Below are positions 1 through 6,439 of a stretch of DNA of 10,347 nt, piece by piece (positions within the stretch are counted from its first letter, which is position 1; every line of letters starts with the position of its first letter). The DNA is from Candidatus Zipacnadia bacterium (GTDB lineage Bacteria; Armatimonadota; Zipacnadia; Zipacnadales; Zipacnadaceae). Under the pieces are notes generated by a model that was not told where the DNA came from, ran no database searches, and was given only the letters and a program-made list of their open reading frames with translations. The DNA lies in the NCBI GenBank assembly GCA_029821215.1, contig JALGTV010000035.1, positions 1 to 10,347 of the forward strand. Reading direction: 5' to 3'. The translations under genes were made by a program, and so were the position numbers.

Positions 1-967
1 GAGCCAGTCCCCGCGCCAACTGCACATCGTCGAAGTTTCGTGCCTGAGTAGTGAGTTTTCGGGCCAGCCAATCCCGGTTACCCACGGCGCCGGCAATATT
101 ATGTTGCTGGGGGAATTTATCCGCCAGCTCGACCGGCAATTCCTGGCCCCGGTCCAGACGAACCCCCTCACGCACCGCCACCCTGATTTGCCACAGCAGT
201 CGCAGTTGCCGAGCAATCATTCCCACAGTTCTCAATGCTGCCCCGGTCAATGCCCCACTACTTAGCCCCGATAGCAGACAGGATAGTGCCTTCAGGGCGG
301 CCAGCGCATCTTGTTGGCCGATGCTATCTACCAGCTCAAAAACTGTTGCTTCCTCACTGACTGATGTTACCGCTTCAATTGCTGCCTCATCAATGATTTC
401 CGTTTCGCCGACATACAGGGCCAGCTTCTCCAATTCCGAGGCAATCCGATCCACCTGGCCGCCGGTAAGTTCCACCAGTCGCTCGGCAAGTTGGGGGTCA
501 ATACGCTTTCCTATCCGCTGCGCCTCCTCTACCGTCCACTGAGGTAGATGTTTCTCCGCAGGACTGGATAACTCCCTGACTTGACCGAGTTTTTTGCTGA
601 TCTTTGCCAGTGGCGCTGAAACCGGAACGATTCCTCGCTTAGGCCCCTCTCCGGCTGTCATAATGACTTGGATATCATCAGGCAATCGCTCTAAGGCATG
701 GGCTAAATTTTCCTGGCCATCGGCAGCCATCTCGTCCACTCGCTTAATAACCACTATGCGTTTCGCTGCCAGCAGCGACCGCCCGCTCAACTCAGTCCCC
801 ATCCGCTCCTCGTCTAACTCCCGACCCTCCAAGACGGTGACATCAGCTTCCCCCTTATCCTCCTCCATCGCGGCAATGGCCCGCGCTTTAAGGATATCTG
901 CATCTCCAAACAGCAAGGTTACTGCTGCTGAGCTATCCAGTTGGCTACGCGCAGGTGGTGGTGTCAT
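1..967 (-). CDS. holA: DNA polymerase III subunit delta, 3' end cut by window edge
   Basis: This is the delta subunit of the clamp loader, which opens the beta sliding clamp and loads it onto primed DNA in the cytoplasm. The minus frame from the ATG at 967-965 is open for 322 codons and leaves the window without a stop. The family is usually about 330-350 residues, so only the last few are missing. Visible marks are the N-terminal strand TLLFGDAD (residues 17-24), the LLAAKRIVVIKRVDEM segment (65-80) typical of the AAA+-like domain I, the LTGGQVDRIASELEKLALY helix region (167-185), and a C-terminal helical collar domain (about 205-322). The protein starts with a Pro-rich MTPPPARSQ, and no good Shine-Dalgarno lies before the ATG. 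A TGcTAATAT extended -10 on this strand (1014-1022) could drive it. Assignment rests on recognised family pattern and is fairly secure. Confidence 0.87.
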   Translation of the reverse strand, partial: MTPPPARSQLDSSAAVTLLFGDADILKARAIAAMEEDKGEADVTVLEGRELDEERMGTELSGRSLLAAKRIVVIKRVDEMAADGQENLAHALERLPDDIQVIMTAGEGPKRGIVPVSAPLAKISKKLGQVRELSSPAEKHLPQWTVEEAQRIGKRIDPQLAERLVELTGGQVDRIASELEKLALYVGETEIIDEAAIEAVTSVSEEATVFELVDSIGQQDALAALKALSCLLSGLSSGALTGAALRTVGMIARQLRLLWQIRVAVREGVRLDRGQELPVELADKFPQQHNIAGAVGNRDWLARKLTTQARNFDDVQLARGLA

Positions 968-1013
968 TTATCTATTGTGGTTGCCTAACTATCCTAAGTG
1001 AGACTTCTTTGGT

Positions 1014-1022
1014 ATATTAGCA
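1014..1022 (-). promoter_or_regulatory. Possible extended -10 element for holA
   Basis: Read on the minus strand this is TGcTAATAT, an extended -10 pattern about 45 bases upstream of the holA ATG. No convincing -35 is present; a TTGCAA inside the terminal repeat of the neighbouring MITE-like element lies too close (11 bases). The call is tentative. Confidence 0.3.
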
Positions 1023-1113
1023 TGAGACTGTTGCAAAAGGTAATTACAGGCTGCTTGTCAGAGTAAAATGTGTAAAGCTAACCGGCTAATGATAGACGCA
1101 TATCAGGGCACCT

Positions 1114-1212
1114 TTCGACAAGCTCAGGGCAGAGAGGATGCCCTCTGAATGTTATTTGTCGCGTAGGCGGGGTTCTCTCCTTCGGCAGGCTCAAGACGGT
1201 GAGCTTGCCGAA
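1114..1212. repeat. Three copies of a TTCGRCARGCTCA palindromic-type repeat
   Basis: TTCGACAAGCTCA occurs at 1114-1126, TTCGGCAGGCTCA at 1181-1193, and the reverse-oriented TGAGCTTGCCGAA at 1200-1212. The last two form a 13 bp stem with one mismatched pair and a 6-base loop. This kind of REP-like intergenic repeat is familiar in several bacterial groups. It lies wholly inside the MITE-like element. Confidence 0.55.
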
Positions 1213-1232
1213 CCGCAACCCTGCTCGGATTG

Positions 1233-1253
1233 GCGCAGGTTGAGAACCTGCGC
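1233..1253. repeat. Perfect 9 bp hairpin within the MITE-like element
   Basis: GCGCAGGTT, loop GAG, AACCTGCGC. A further imperfect pairing links 1161-1177 with 1242-1258 (13 of 17 positions), so two alternative folds are possible. No T-run follows, so this is unlikely to be a terminator. Confidence 0.55.
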
Positions 1254-1374
1254 TACGCGGCAGGGGGACAATTTGCCAATACCAATCAGGCCAGACATGC
1301 CCTCCTATAGGTTCCTATGGGTTTTGCAACAGTCTTTGGCACGCTAACCCGCTGCTCAGGGCAGCAAGCTATTA

Positions 1375-3492
1375 TTACTGGCTTCGTCGCCGCGCCCTCT
1401 TTATCCTCTTGGTTAGCCAACCCCAGCGTCGCTGCTGGTGTTCCACCTGACTCGCGGACACCGGCTGCCCCGAATAGCGCAGTTGGTACAATTCCTCAGT
1501 CGCCTTACTGACCAGAGGATAGACCTTGGCGGGAATCAAGGCCTGTCCAGCCGCTGCCGCCAGCAGTTCAGCCGGGGTGGTAGCAGATTGGCTACCTGCA
1601 TCCAGTCGCAGTCCGACAATCTTATAGAACCGGCGCCATTGCTTCTCCAGACGCGACCACGGTTGGTGCCCATCTCGCCACTGGCGCCACCAGCGGCGCA
1701 GCATCGCCGGATGAACTATCGCACTGGCTGCCAGCCCCAACACCGCCGCGACTGCCAGCACCTGCAATATTGTGCGGGCCATTTTGCCAATTACCAATCC
1801 AAACTGCCCATAACGCCACAGCAACGTACTTAGGTTCTGCTCTTCCAGACTTTCATTGGCATGAGGATTAAAAGGTACCCACCCCCAACCGGGGAAATAA
1901 ACCTCTACCCAGGCGTGAGCATCAGTGCCTCGTACCACATAGGCTTGCTCTTCTGAGTCATACTCCCCCGGGGCAAAGCCGGTAATCATCCGTGCTGGTA
2001 TGTCTGCCATGCGGCACATTACTACCATCGCCGTAGCAAATAAATCACACGCGCCCCGCCTGCTGTGTAGGAGAAGGTGTACCGCTGCATCCCGGTTTTT
2101 AGGTACTGGGGAAGCCTTGGTCGTATACAGATAGTTTTCCGACAGGTATGACATAATGGCCCTGACCTTATCATAGGGACTGGAGGCCCCGGCAGTAATC
2201 TGCTGTACGAGGTCAGTAAGCTGGGCCTGGCAGGGCAGCGGGACCTGCTCAATATACTGACGCCGCAGCCATTCGGGGTAATCAGCAGCGGCGGCGCTCA
2301 ATTGCATTGGGGTAAAGTCGGGCATGACCGAAACGACTTCATATTCCGTGCCGGGCAATAGCGGCAGTGCCGCACTGATATTACCTAAGGCATCAGTCAT
2401 TATCGGCAGCACGGGTCTCCTCTGGTCAGTGGTTTGCCAGGGTGGGTGCATAGGGGTGGGGGTATCAGTGATCCGCAGCTTCTGGGGGTGGGCGGCCCCG
2501 TATATCGCCGCGCCAGTTACCTCCACTATATGATAGCGCTGCCTGTTGCGTACTCCTTGCAGCGTGGTGGCTCCCGGGATAACGTACGCCTCCTTGGCAG
2601 TCGCGTGCAAAAAACGCTGATTGTACTGCGAACCGCGCCAGCTATGCCCGTCATAGGTGTGATAAGCCCGCGCCCGCCACAGAGACGGATAGTCCGCTTT
2701 GACAGTAAATACCACCCGTTCGGACAATTGCAGTGAGCCGTTCCCCACGACAAACTCATCACCGAACCTGATTCCCCTGCCCTCGGTAGACATGTCTGAC
2801 ATCCACGACGAAGCCCCGACAGGTATCTGAGGAAACAAATTAGGTGAAACGCGATACAAAAGGTTGCCGACTCCCCCTGCCACCACCACCATCGCCACAA
2901 ACAACAGTGCCGCCGGGCCTAATTGCCGGCGTCCCCACGTCAGCCATCGCTTGTCCTGTCCGGCCGGCACCCAGTCCTGTCGCGTCAACAGATTGTCATA
3001 CGCCCACACATAGATGCTGGCGAACAGATACACAGCAAAGCTGACCAGCAACTCCGCATTGAGGTTCAGGGTTCCCATCAGGCCGAATATAGCTAACCCA
3101 CAGGCCACGGCTATCACCGCATTTTCCCGTCGCGCCTGAACAAAGCACAACCCGGTCATAAACCATGCTATGAGACTGGTCAGGGCCAGGTCCTGGCTAA
3201 ATAACATCTCGGCAGGGTAGAGCAAAGTGATGGGAAATAGGCGAATTTCGCGCACCGTATACAGAGCAAATCCAGCGATAATGAACACCGCCGCGACGAA
3301 TCGTAGATTTCGGCTCTTGGCCGAACTCACCAGGCTAATCGCCAGCCCAAAGACAATGCTCAGATGCAAAGTTAGTTCGTAGGCCGGCTCGTTAACGTGC
3401 AGAGTAATGGCTGCCGCTGCGGCACTGCACGCTACAAGCAGCCCGGCCAGCACCGGTATTCTGCTGACTATTTCACTACGCTTGGCGAACAA
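1375..3492 (-). CDS. Membrane-anchored transglutaminase-like protein (TgpA family)
   Basis: A 705-residue membrane protein with a periplasmic or external transglutaminase-like fold. About seven hydrophobic segments lie in the N-terminal third (roughly residues 12-30, 41-55, 65-80, 104-120, 125-141, 145-165, 190-210), as in the TgpA N-terminal domain. A large soluble region follows, then a transglutaminase core with Cys482 (RRGACDLFA) and His526 (TDAHAWVEVYFPGWGW), a last membrane helix (about 572-593), and a basic cytosolic tail resembling DUF4129. The usual catalytic Asp after the His (FDP) is Asn542 here (FNPHA). The start is a TTG at 3492-3490, supported by AAGGAGG nine bases upstream. It overlaps the DUF58 gene by 17 nt, so translation is probably coupled. 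It is the last gene of the moxR-DUF58 operon. Family assignment is confident; the substrate is unknown. Confidence 0.9.
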   Translation of the reverse strand: MFAKRSEIVSRIPVLAGLLVACSAAAAAITLHVNEPAYELTLHLSIVFGLAISLVSSAKSRNLRFVAAVFIIAGFALYTVREIRLFPITLLYPAEMLFSQDLALTSLIAWFMTGLCFVQARRENAVIAVACGLAIFGLMGTLNLNAELLVSFAVYLFASIYVWAYDNLLTRQDWVPAGQDKRWLTWGRRQLGPAALLFVAMVVVAGGVGNLLYRVSPNLFPQIPVGASSWMSDMSTEGRGIRFGDEFVVGNGSLQLSERVVFTVKADYPSLWRARAYHTYDGHSWRGSQYNQRFLHATAKEAYVIPGATTLQGVRNRQRYHIVEVTGAAIYGAAHPQKLRITDTPTPMHPPWQTTDQRRPVLPIMTDALGNISAALPLLPGTEYEVVSVMPDFTPMQLSAAAADYPEWLRRQYIEQVPLPCQAQLTDLVQQITAGASSPYDKVRAIMSYLSENYLYTTKASPVPKNRDAAVHLLLHSRRGACDLFATAMVVMCRMADIPARMITGFAPGEYDSEEQAYVVRGTDAHAWVEVYFPGWGWVPFNPHANESLEEQNLSTLLWRYGQFGLVIGKMARTILQVLAVAAVLGLAASAIVHPAMLRRWWRQWRDGHQPWSRLEKQWRRFYKIVGLRLDAGSQSATTPAELLAAAAGQALIPAKVYPLVSKATEELYQLRYSGQPVSASQVEHQQRRWGWLTKRIKRARRRSQ

Positions 3493-4714
3493 CTCGCCCT
3501 GCCTCCTTCACCCCAGCGGCCAATCCCCGTCCACCATGGATCGCGATGGTCTGGCAGCCTTGGCGACGCAATTGGGTCGCCAACCACTGGTAGCGGGTCT
3601 CCAGCCCTATGTGGCCTTCAAAACTACCAGTTACCAGCGAAAACCAATTAACGGCATTGCCCCACTGGCACAAAGTTGCACCCACGTCGGCCATAGACTT
3701 AGCGGTCTGCGGAGATATGACTGCCACACTGGCCCCACCAACCAGTTGCGATCCGTGGCCCTGAATTACCGCGGGCAGCGACTGAGTGCAATCGGCTGCT
3801 ACCCGGGCCAGTGCCTCCAGAATCTGGAGCTTTTGCCCCGGGGTCTCCGCCGGGGCCACGCTATAGTCAGTAGCTCCCTGGGCAATCAATCCGGTAGGCC
3901 GGCCCCGCTTAAGTGCCTGCGCGGCCAGGGTCGCCGCCAGCGTTACACCGTATTCCAGGCTGCTCTCGTTGCCTCGGCCGGTATGAACCCCCGCCGAAAG
4001 GTCCAATATTATTATCGCCGGTAGGTCCTGGGGCCGCTCGCGCTGCACTACACTCAACTTGCCGCGGTGGGCGGTAGCCTTCCAGTGTATTTGGCGGAGA
4101 TCATCCCCGGGTACGAATTCTCTCACCCCGTACAGCTCAGTCCCTGTGCCTGGTCGGCGCTTGCGGGTCCGGAGCTGCCCCGCTCCAGCCACCGCTTGTG
4201 GCCACATATCAGGCAAATCAATTACCTGTGGATAGACCACCAACTCGCCGCCATCAGAGATTGATCTGGTAAATTCAAATAGCCCAATCAAGTCGCTGGT
4301 GACCAGGCCTAATTCATCTAATTTGTACACACCCCGCCGCACCGGCAGCAGGTGATAGGTAACTGTTTGCTCCTGCCCCGGAACCAGGTCTACTATCAGG
4401 TGCCTCTCGCCGTCAGGTAGGCGGAGTCCATCGGGTAGCACGTCTTCAACGCTGACCAGATAACGTGGCCGGGTGCCGGTATTGCGTACCGTCAGACTGA
4501 CCGGTACGCTCTCACCTACACTAAGCCGTGTCCGATACAGATGTCGCTTCACGTCCAGACCCTTTAGGCTGTGCCGGCTGAGTAGATAGGAAACTGGCGC
4601 CAACAACCCGATGGCCGCCGCCATAACGAATACCTGGTTTATATGCAGGAAGACGGCTACTATTAGCAGGAACAGCCCGCCCCAGATTAGTATATGCTTC
4701 TTACCAACTTTCAT
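3476..4714 (-). CDS. DUF58 domain-containing protein
   Basis: A 412-residue protein of the DUF58 family, conserved partners of MoxR ATPases. Two hydrophobic helices near the N-terminus (about 8-24 and 28-45) should anchor it in the membrane. A beta-rich region follows (about 55-150) that looks Ig/CARDB-like, with VRNTGTRPRYLVSVED. The DUF58 signature is at 196-226: GVREFVPGDDLRQIHWKATA, followed by KLSVVQRE. A vWA-like strand IIILDLSAG (235-242) resembles a MIDAS motif but reads DxSxG, so the second serine of DxSxS is absent. The ATG at 4714 overlaps the moxR stop as ATGA, and a GGAG site lies within the end of moxR. It is the middle gene of the operon. The biochemical role of the family is not established. 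Confidence 0.92.
   Translation of the reverse strand: MKVGKKHILIWGGLFLLIVAVFLHINQVFVMAAAIGLLAPVSYLLSRHSLKGLDVKRHLYRTRLSVGESVPVSLTVRNTGTRPRYLVSVEDVLPDGLRLPDGERHLIVDLVPGQEQTVTYHLLPVRRGVYKLDELGLVTSDLIGLFEFTRSISDGGELVVYPQVIDLPDMWPQAVAGAGQLRTRKRRPGTGTELYGVREFVPGDDLRQIHWKATAHRGKLSVVQRERPQDLPAIIILDLSAGVHTGRGNESSLEYGVTLAATLAAQALKRGRPTGLIAQGATDYSVAPAETPGQKLQILEALARVAADCTQSLPAVIQGHGSQLVGGASVAVISPQTAKSMADVGATLCQWGNAVNWFSLVTGSFEGHIGLETRYQWLATQLRRQGCQTIAIHGGRGLAAGVKEAGRVVRQA
3502..3508 (-). promoter_or_regulatory. Shine-Dalgarno site fixing the TTG start of the transglutaminase gene
   Basis: AAGGAGG on the minus strand, nine bases before the TTG at 3492, lies inside the last codons of the DUF58 gene. It decides the non-ATG start. 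Confidence 0.65.
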
Positions 4715-5673
4715 ACCTGCGGTGCTCCTTGCCCCACAGGAACCGGTACTGAGTCTAAGATTTCCCCAATCACCTGCCCAACTGTTGTTCCCGCGAACTC
4801 ACCGTCCCGCGACAGTATCAGCCGGTGCCCCAGAGCCGCCGGTGCTACTCGCTTAATGTCATCGGGAATGACGTACTGGCGATTGGCGATCGCCGCCACT
4901 GCCTGGCCGAGGCGCATCAGCGCAATACTGCCCCGCGGGCTGGCTCCCAAGCCGACTGCAGGATGCTGGCGAGTAGCCCCCACTATATCCACAATATATC
5001 TCTTCAGGCTATCGTCAATGTGAATATGCCGAATAGCCTCCTGCATCTCAATAACTTGTTCCTTGCTCACTACCGGCTGGACGCTCTCAATAGGGTGGCG
5101 CAGGATTTGCCTGTCTAACACGGCCACTTCATCATCGGCAGCCGGGTAGCCCAGCTCTACCCGTGTCAGGAAGCGATCTAACTGAGCCTCCGGCAACTGG
5201 TAAGTACCTTCATATTCAATGGGATTTTCGGTAGCGGCCACAAAGAACGGGTGGGGGAGATGATGGGTAACTCCATCGGCGGTGACCTGAAATTCCTCCA
5301 TACACTCCAGCAGTGCCGCCTGGGACTTGGGAGTCGCCCGGTTTATCTCGTCGGCCAGCACTACATTGGCGAAGACCGGGCCTGGGCGGAATTCAAACTC
5401 ACCGCTGCTCTGATCAAATACGGTTACTCCGGTAACATCGCTGGGTAGCAGGTCAGGAGTAAACTGAAGCCGTTTGAATGTGCCATCAATAGACTTGGCC
5501 AGTGACCGGGCCAGCATAGTCTTGCCTACGCCGGGAATATCCTCAATGAGCATATGGCCACCAGCCAGCAGCGTGGCCACCGCCAGCTCCACTGCCTGCC
5601 GCTTGCCGACAATCACTGTCTCAATGTTATCAATCAGCATTTTGATGGGCGTGCTAATAGCTGGGGCTGACAC
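4711..5673 (-). CDS. MoxR-family AAA+ ATPase
   Basis: A cytoplasmic AAA+ ATPase of the MoxR type, thought to act as a chaperone for protein or cofactor maturation. Numbering from the chosen GTG start, it shows Walker A IPGVGKT (GVGKT at 48-52), Walker B VVLADEIN (Asp108-Glu109), a sensor-1 region VAATENP (Asn150) and the family string EGTYQLPEAQLDRF. The C-terminal lid has SPRGSIALMRLGQAVA. I chose the GTG at 5673-5671 because AAGGGAGG lies seven bases upstream. The open frame continues to a TTG at 5721, but that has no ribosome site. The protein is 320 residues, normal for the family. First gene of the operon with the DUF58 and transglutaminase genes. Gene symbol left blank because MoxR paralogues are not separable by sight. 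Confidence 0.93.
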   Translation of the reverse strand: MSAPAISTPIKMLIDNIETVIVGKRQAVELAVATLLAGGHMLIEDIPGVGKTMLARSLAKSIDGTFKRLQFTPDLLPSDVTGVTVFDQSSGEFEFRPGPVFANVVLADEINRATPKSQAALLECMEEFQVTADGVTHHLPHPFFVAATENPIEYEGTYQLPEAQLDRFLTRVELGYPAADDEVAVLDRQILRHPIESVQPVVSKEQVIEMQEAIRHIHIDDSLKRYIVDIVGATRQHPAVGLGASPRGSIALMRLGQAVAAIANRQYVIPDDIKRVAPAALGHRLILSRDGEFAGTTVGQVIGEILDSVPVPVGQGAPQV

Positions 5674-5842
5674 GGGCAGTCCTCCCTTAGCTTGGTCAGT
5701 AAGCTCGTTGGTATACAGCAATAAGGTTGGATAGTTGGATAATCGCCCCTGGCTTCTGTGACGCCCAGAGTCTCAACCATGTTCGCCAGTACAGCCACAC
5801 CGCCACCCGATTAAAGGCCCAATCCCGCAAGCAAGCAGCACC
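5674..5842 (-). other. Long untranslated leader of the moxR operon
   Basis: If transcription starts about seven bases after the -10 at 5849-5854, the mRNA has about 170 untranslated bases before the GTG. I see no strong stem followed by a T-run, no riboswitch I recognise, and no credible leader peptide. The short frame starting with the ATG overlapping the -10 would lie upstream of the transcript start. Confidence 0.4.
5681..5688 (-). promoter_or_regulatory. Shine-Dalgarno site for the moxR GTG start
   Basis: AAGGGAGG on the minus strand, seven bases from GTG at 5673. It favours this start over the TTG at 5721 and the ATG at 5640, neither of which has a recognisable site. Confidence 0.75.
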
Positions 5843-5848
5843 GTCCTC

Positions 5849-5877
5849 ATTATAGCAGTGCAGGGGGCGACGGTCAA
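5849..5877 (-). promoter_or_regulatory. Sigma-70-type promoter of the moxR operon
   Basis: On the minus strand: -35 TTGACC (5877-5872), 17-base spacer, -10 TATAAT (5854-5849). Five of six and six of six bases match consensus with ideal spacing. It faces away from the groES promoter, about 90 bases apart. Confidence 0.75.
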
Positions 5878-5899
5878 CGCTATCTGGGCCCCGACGGTC
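5868..5899. repeat. Direct repeat CGACGGTC at the moxR promoter
   Basis: CGACGGTC occurs at 5868-5875 and again at 5892-5899, a 24-base period. The first copy overlaps the -35 of the moxR promoter and the second lies just upstream of it. This could be a regulator site, but an 8-base repeat may also be chance. Confidence 0.3.
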
Positions 5900-5965
5900 T
5901 ATTGCCAGCGAGTCGGGGCGGCATCCTGAACCGCATCTGCCTTCTATATTTATTTCTTCACCCTC

Positions 5966-5994
5966 TTGACAAACTCAATCTTATCCACTATAAT
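5966..5994 (+). promoter_or_regulatory. Consensus sigma-70-type promoter of groES-groEL
   Basis: TTGACA (5966-5971), a 17-base spacer and TATAAT (5989-5994): a perfect housekeeping promoter. The expected transcript start (about 6001) falls inside the CIRCE element, the usual arrangement for HrcA repression. The flanking sequence is AT-rich. Confidence 0.9.
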
Positions 5995-5997
5995 ATA

Positions 5998-6024
5998 TTA
6001 GCACTCGGCCGATGAGACTGCTAA
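5998..6024 (+). promoter_or_regulatory. CIRCE operator (HrcA binding site)
   Basis: TTAGCACTC, nine bases, GACTGCTAA. This matches the CIRCE consensus TTAGCACTC-N9-GAGTGCTAA with one mismatch, in the third base of the right arm. It overlaps the expected transcript start of groES-groEL, so HrcA binding should repress the operon until heat shock. hrcA itself is not in the window. Confidence 0.88.
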
Positions 6025-6042
6025 TAGCACTGTCCGGCCGAT
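6025..6042 (+). repeat. Second CIRCE-like half repeat downstream of the operator
   Basis: TAGCACTGTCCGGCCGAT repeats the left half and part of the spacer of the CIRCE element (TAGCACTCGGCCGAT at 5999-6013) with a 3-base insertion and one base change. A matching right arm is not evident. It may be a decayed duplicate or an auxiliary half-site. Confidence 0.45.
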
Positions 6043-6112
6043 AGGTGTGCCTTTTGGGGCGTTCTTTGTGTGTTACAACTATTCTTTTACGCAGAAGGTG
6101 GTGAACCCTATC

Positions 6113-6400
6113 ATGATTCAACCGCTTGGGAGCCGAATTCTGGTCCAGCCCAGTGAGGCGGACGACACCAGTTCCGGCGGCATCATAATTCCCGAAGCCG
6201 CCCAGAAGCGGCCTCGCGAGGGCAAAGTTATTGCTATAGGTCCAGGCCGCCTGCTGGACAATGGTGAACATCAGCCGTTGAGCGTCAAGGAAGGTGACAC
6301 CGTCATTTATACTCAATATGGCGGCACCGAAATAAAGTACGATGACCAAGAGTATCTAATCGTAGACGAAGATTCGGTGTTAGCTGTGCGTACTGAGTAG
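6113..6400 (+). CDS. groES: Co-chaperonin GroES
   Basis: The 95-residue GroES subunit forms the heptameric lid of the GroEL folding chamber in the cytoplasm. It starts MIQPLGSRILVQPSEAD and holds the mobile loop DTSSGGIIIPEAAQ (about 19-32), KVIAIGPG, VKEGDTVIYTQYGGTEI and a C-terminal EYLIVDEDSVLAV, all in family order. The ATG at 6113 is chosen over an upstream in-frame start at 6047 because the family begins here and AAGGTGG lies about a dozen bases upstream. The upstream extension would not match GroES. It is the first gene of the CIRCE-controlled operon, 39 bases before groEL. Length is normal. Confidence 0.96.
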   Translation: MIQPLGSRILVQPSEADDTSSGGIIIPEAAQKRPREGKVIAIGPGRLLDNGEHQPLSVKEGDTVIYTQYGGTEIKYDDQEYLIVDEDSVLAVRTE

Positions 6401-6424
6401 CTGCATCCGATAATATCCTATACC

Positions 6425-6432
6425 AAAGGAGG
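6425..6432 (+). promoter_or_regulatory. Strong Shine-Dalgarno site of groEL
   Basis: AAAGGAGG seven bases before the groEL ATG at 6440, close to the ideal sequence and spacing, consistent with high expression. Confidence 0.85.
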
Positions 6433-6439
6433 ATTAAGT

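Larger units (their letters stand above)
1025..1335. mobile_element. MITE-like non-autonomous element with 14 bp terminal inverted repeats
   Basis: The segment between the diverging ends of holA and the transglutaminase gene is bounded by a perfect 14 bp inverted repeat, AGACTGTTGCAAAA at 1025-1038 and its complement at 1322-1335. The end sequence resembles insertion-sequence termini as I recall them. No transposase frame fits inside 311 bp. The interior is built of hairpins: TTCGGCAGGCTCA (1181-1193) pairs with TGAGCTTGCCGAA (1200-1212), and GCGCAGGTT (1233-1241) pairs with AACCTGCGC (1245-1253). Outside the repeats a weaker pair, TTAGCATG (1017-1024) and the complement of TTAGCGTG (1340-1347), may mark a longer imperfect end. 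No clear target-site duplication is visible. It could also be a composite of intergenic palindromes that happens to have matching ends. Confidence 0.5.

Noticed and set aside
1138..1347. A 69-codon plus-strand frame in the intergenic element
   Set aside because: It is a translation of the palindromic repeat (reading LRQAQDGELAEP), with no ribosome site and no protein-like composition.
1351..1365. Hairpin GCTGC-TCAGG-GCAGC after the transglutaminase stop, as a terminator
   Set aside because: Only a 5 bp stem and no T-run on the minus strand; too weak to call a terminator.
1268..1799. Near-identical strings TTTGCCAATACCAATC (about 1271-1287) and TTTGCCAATTACCAATC (about 1783-1799)
   Set aside because: One copy is inside the transglutaminase coding region and the match is short with a one-base gap; most likely chance.
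3397..4024. Long plus-strand frames opposite the DUF58 and transglutaminase genes
   Set aside because: They are antisense shadows of well-recognised protein genes and have no recognisable domains.
5673..5721. TTG at 5721 as the moxR start
   Set aside because: No Shine-Dalgarno precedes it and it adds 16 residues outside the family pattern; the GTG at 5673 has AAGGGAGG seven bases upstream.
6047..6112. Upstream in-frame start giving a 117-residue GroES
   Set aside because: The extra 22 residues do not match GroES; the family begins at the ATG at 6113, which has its own ribosome site.
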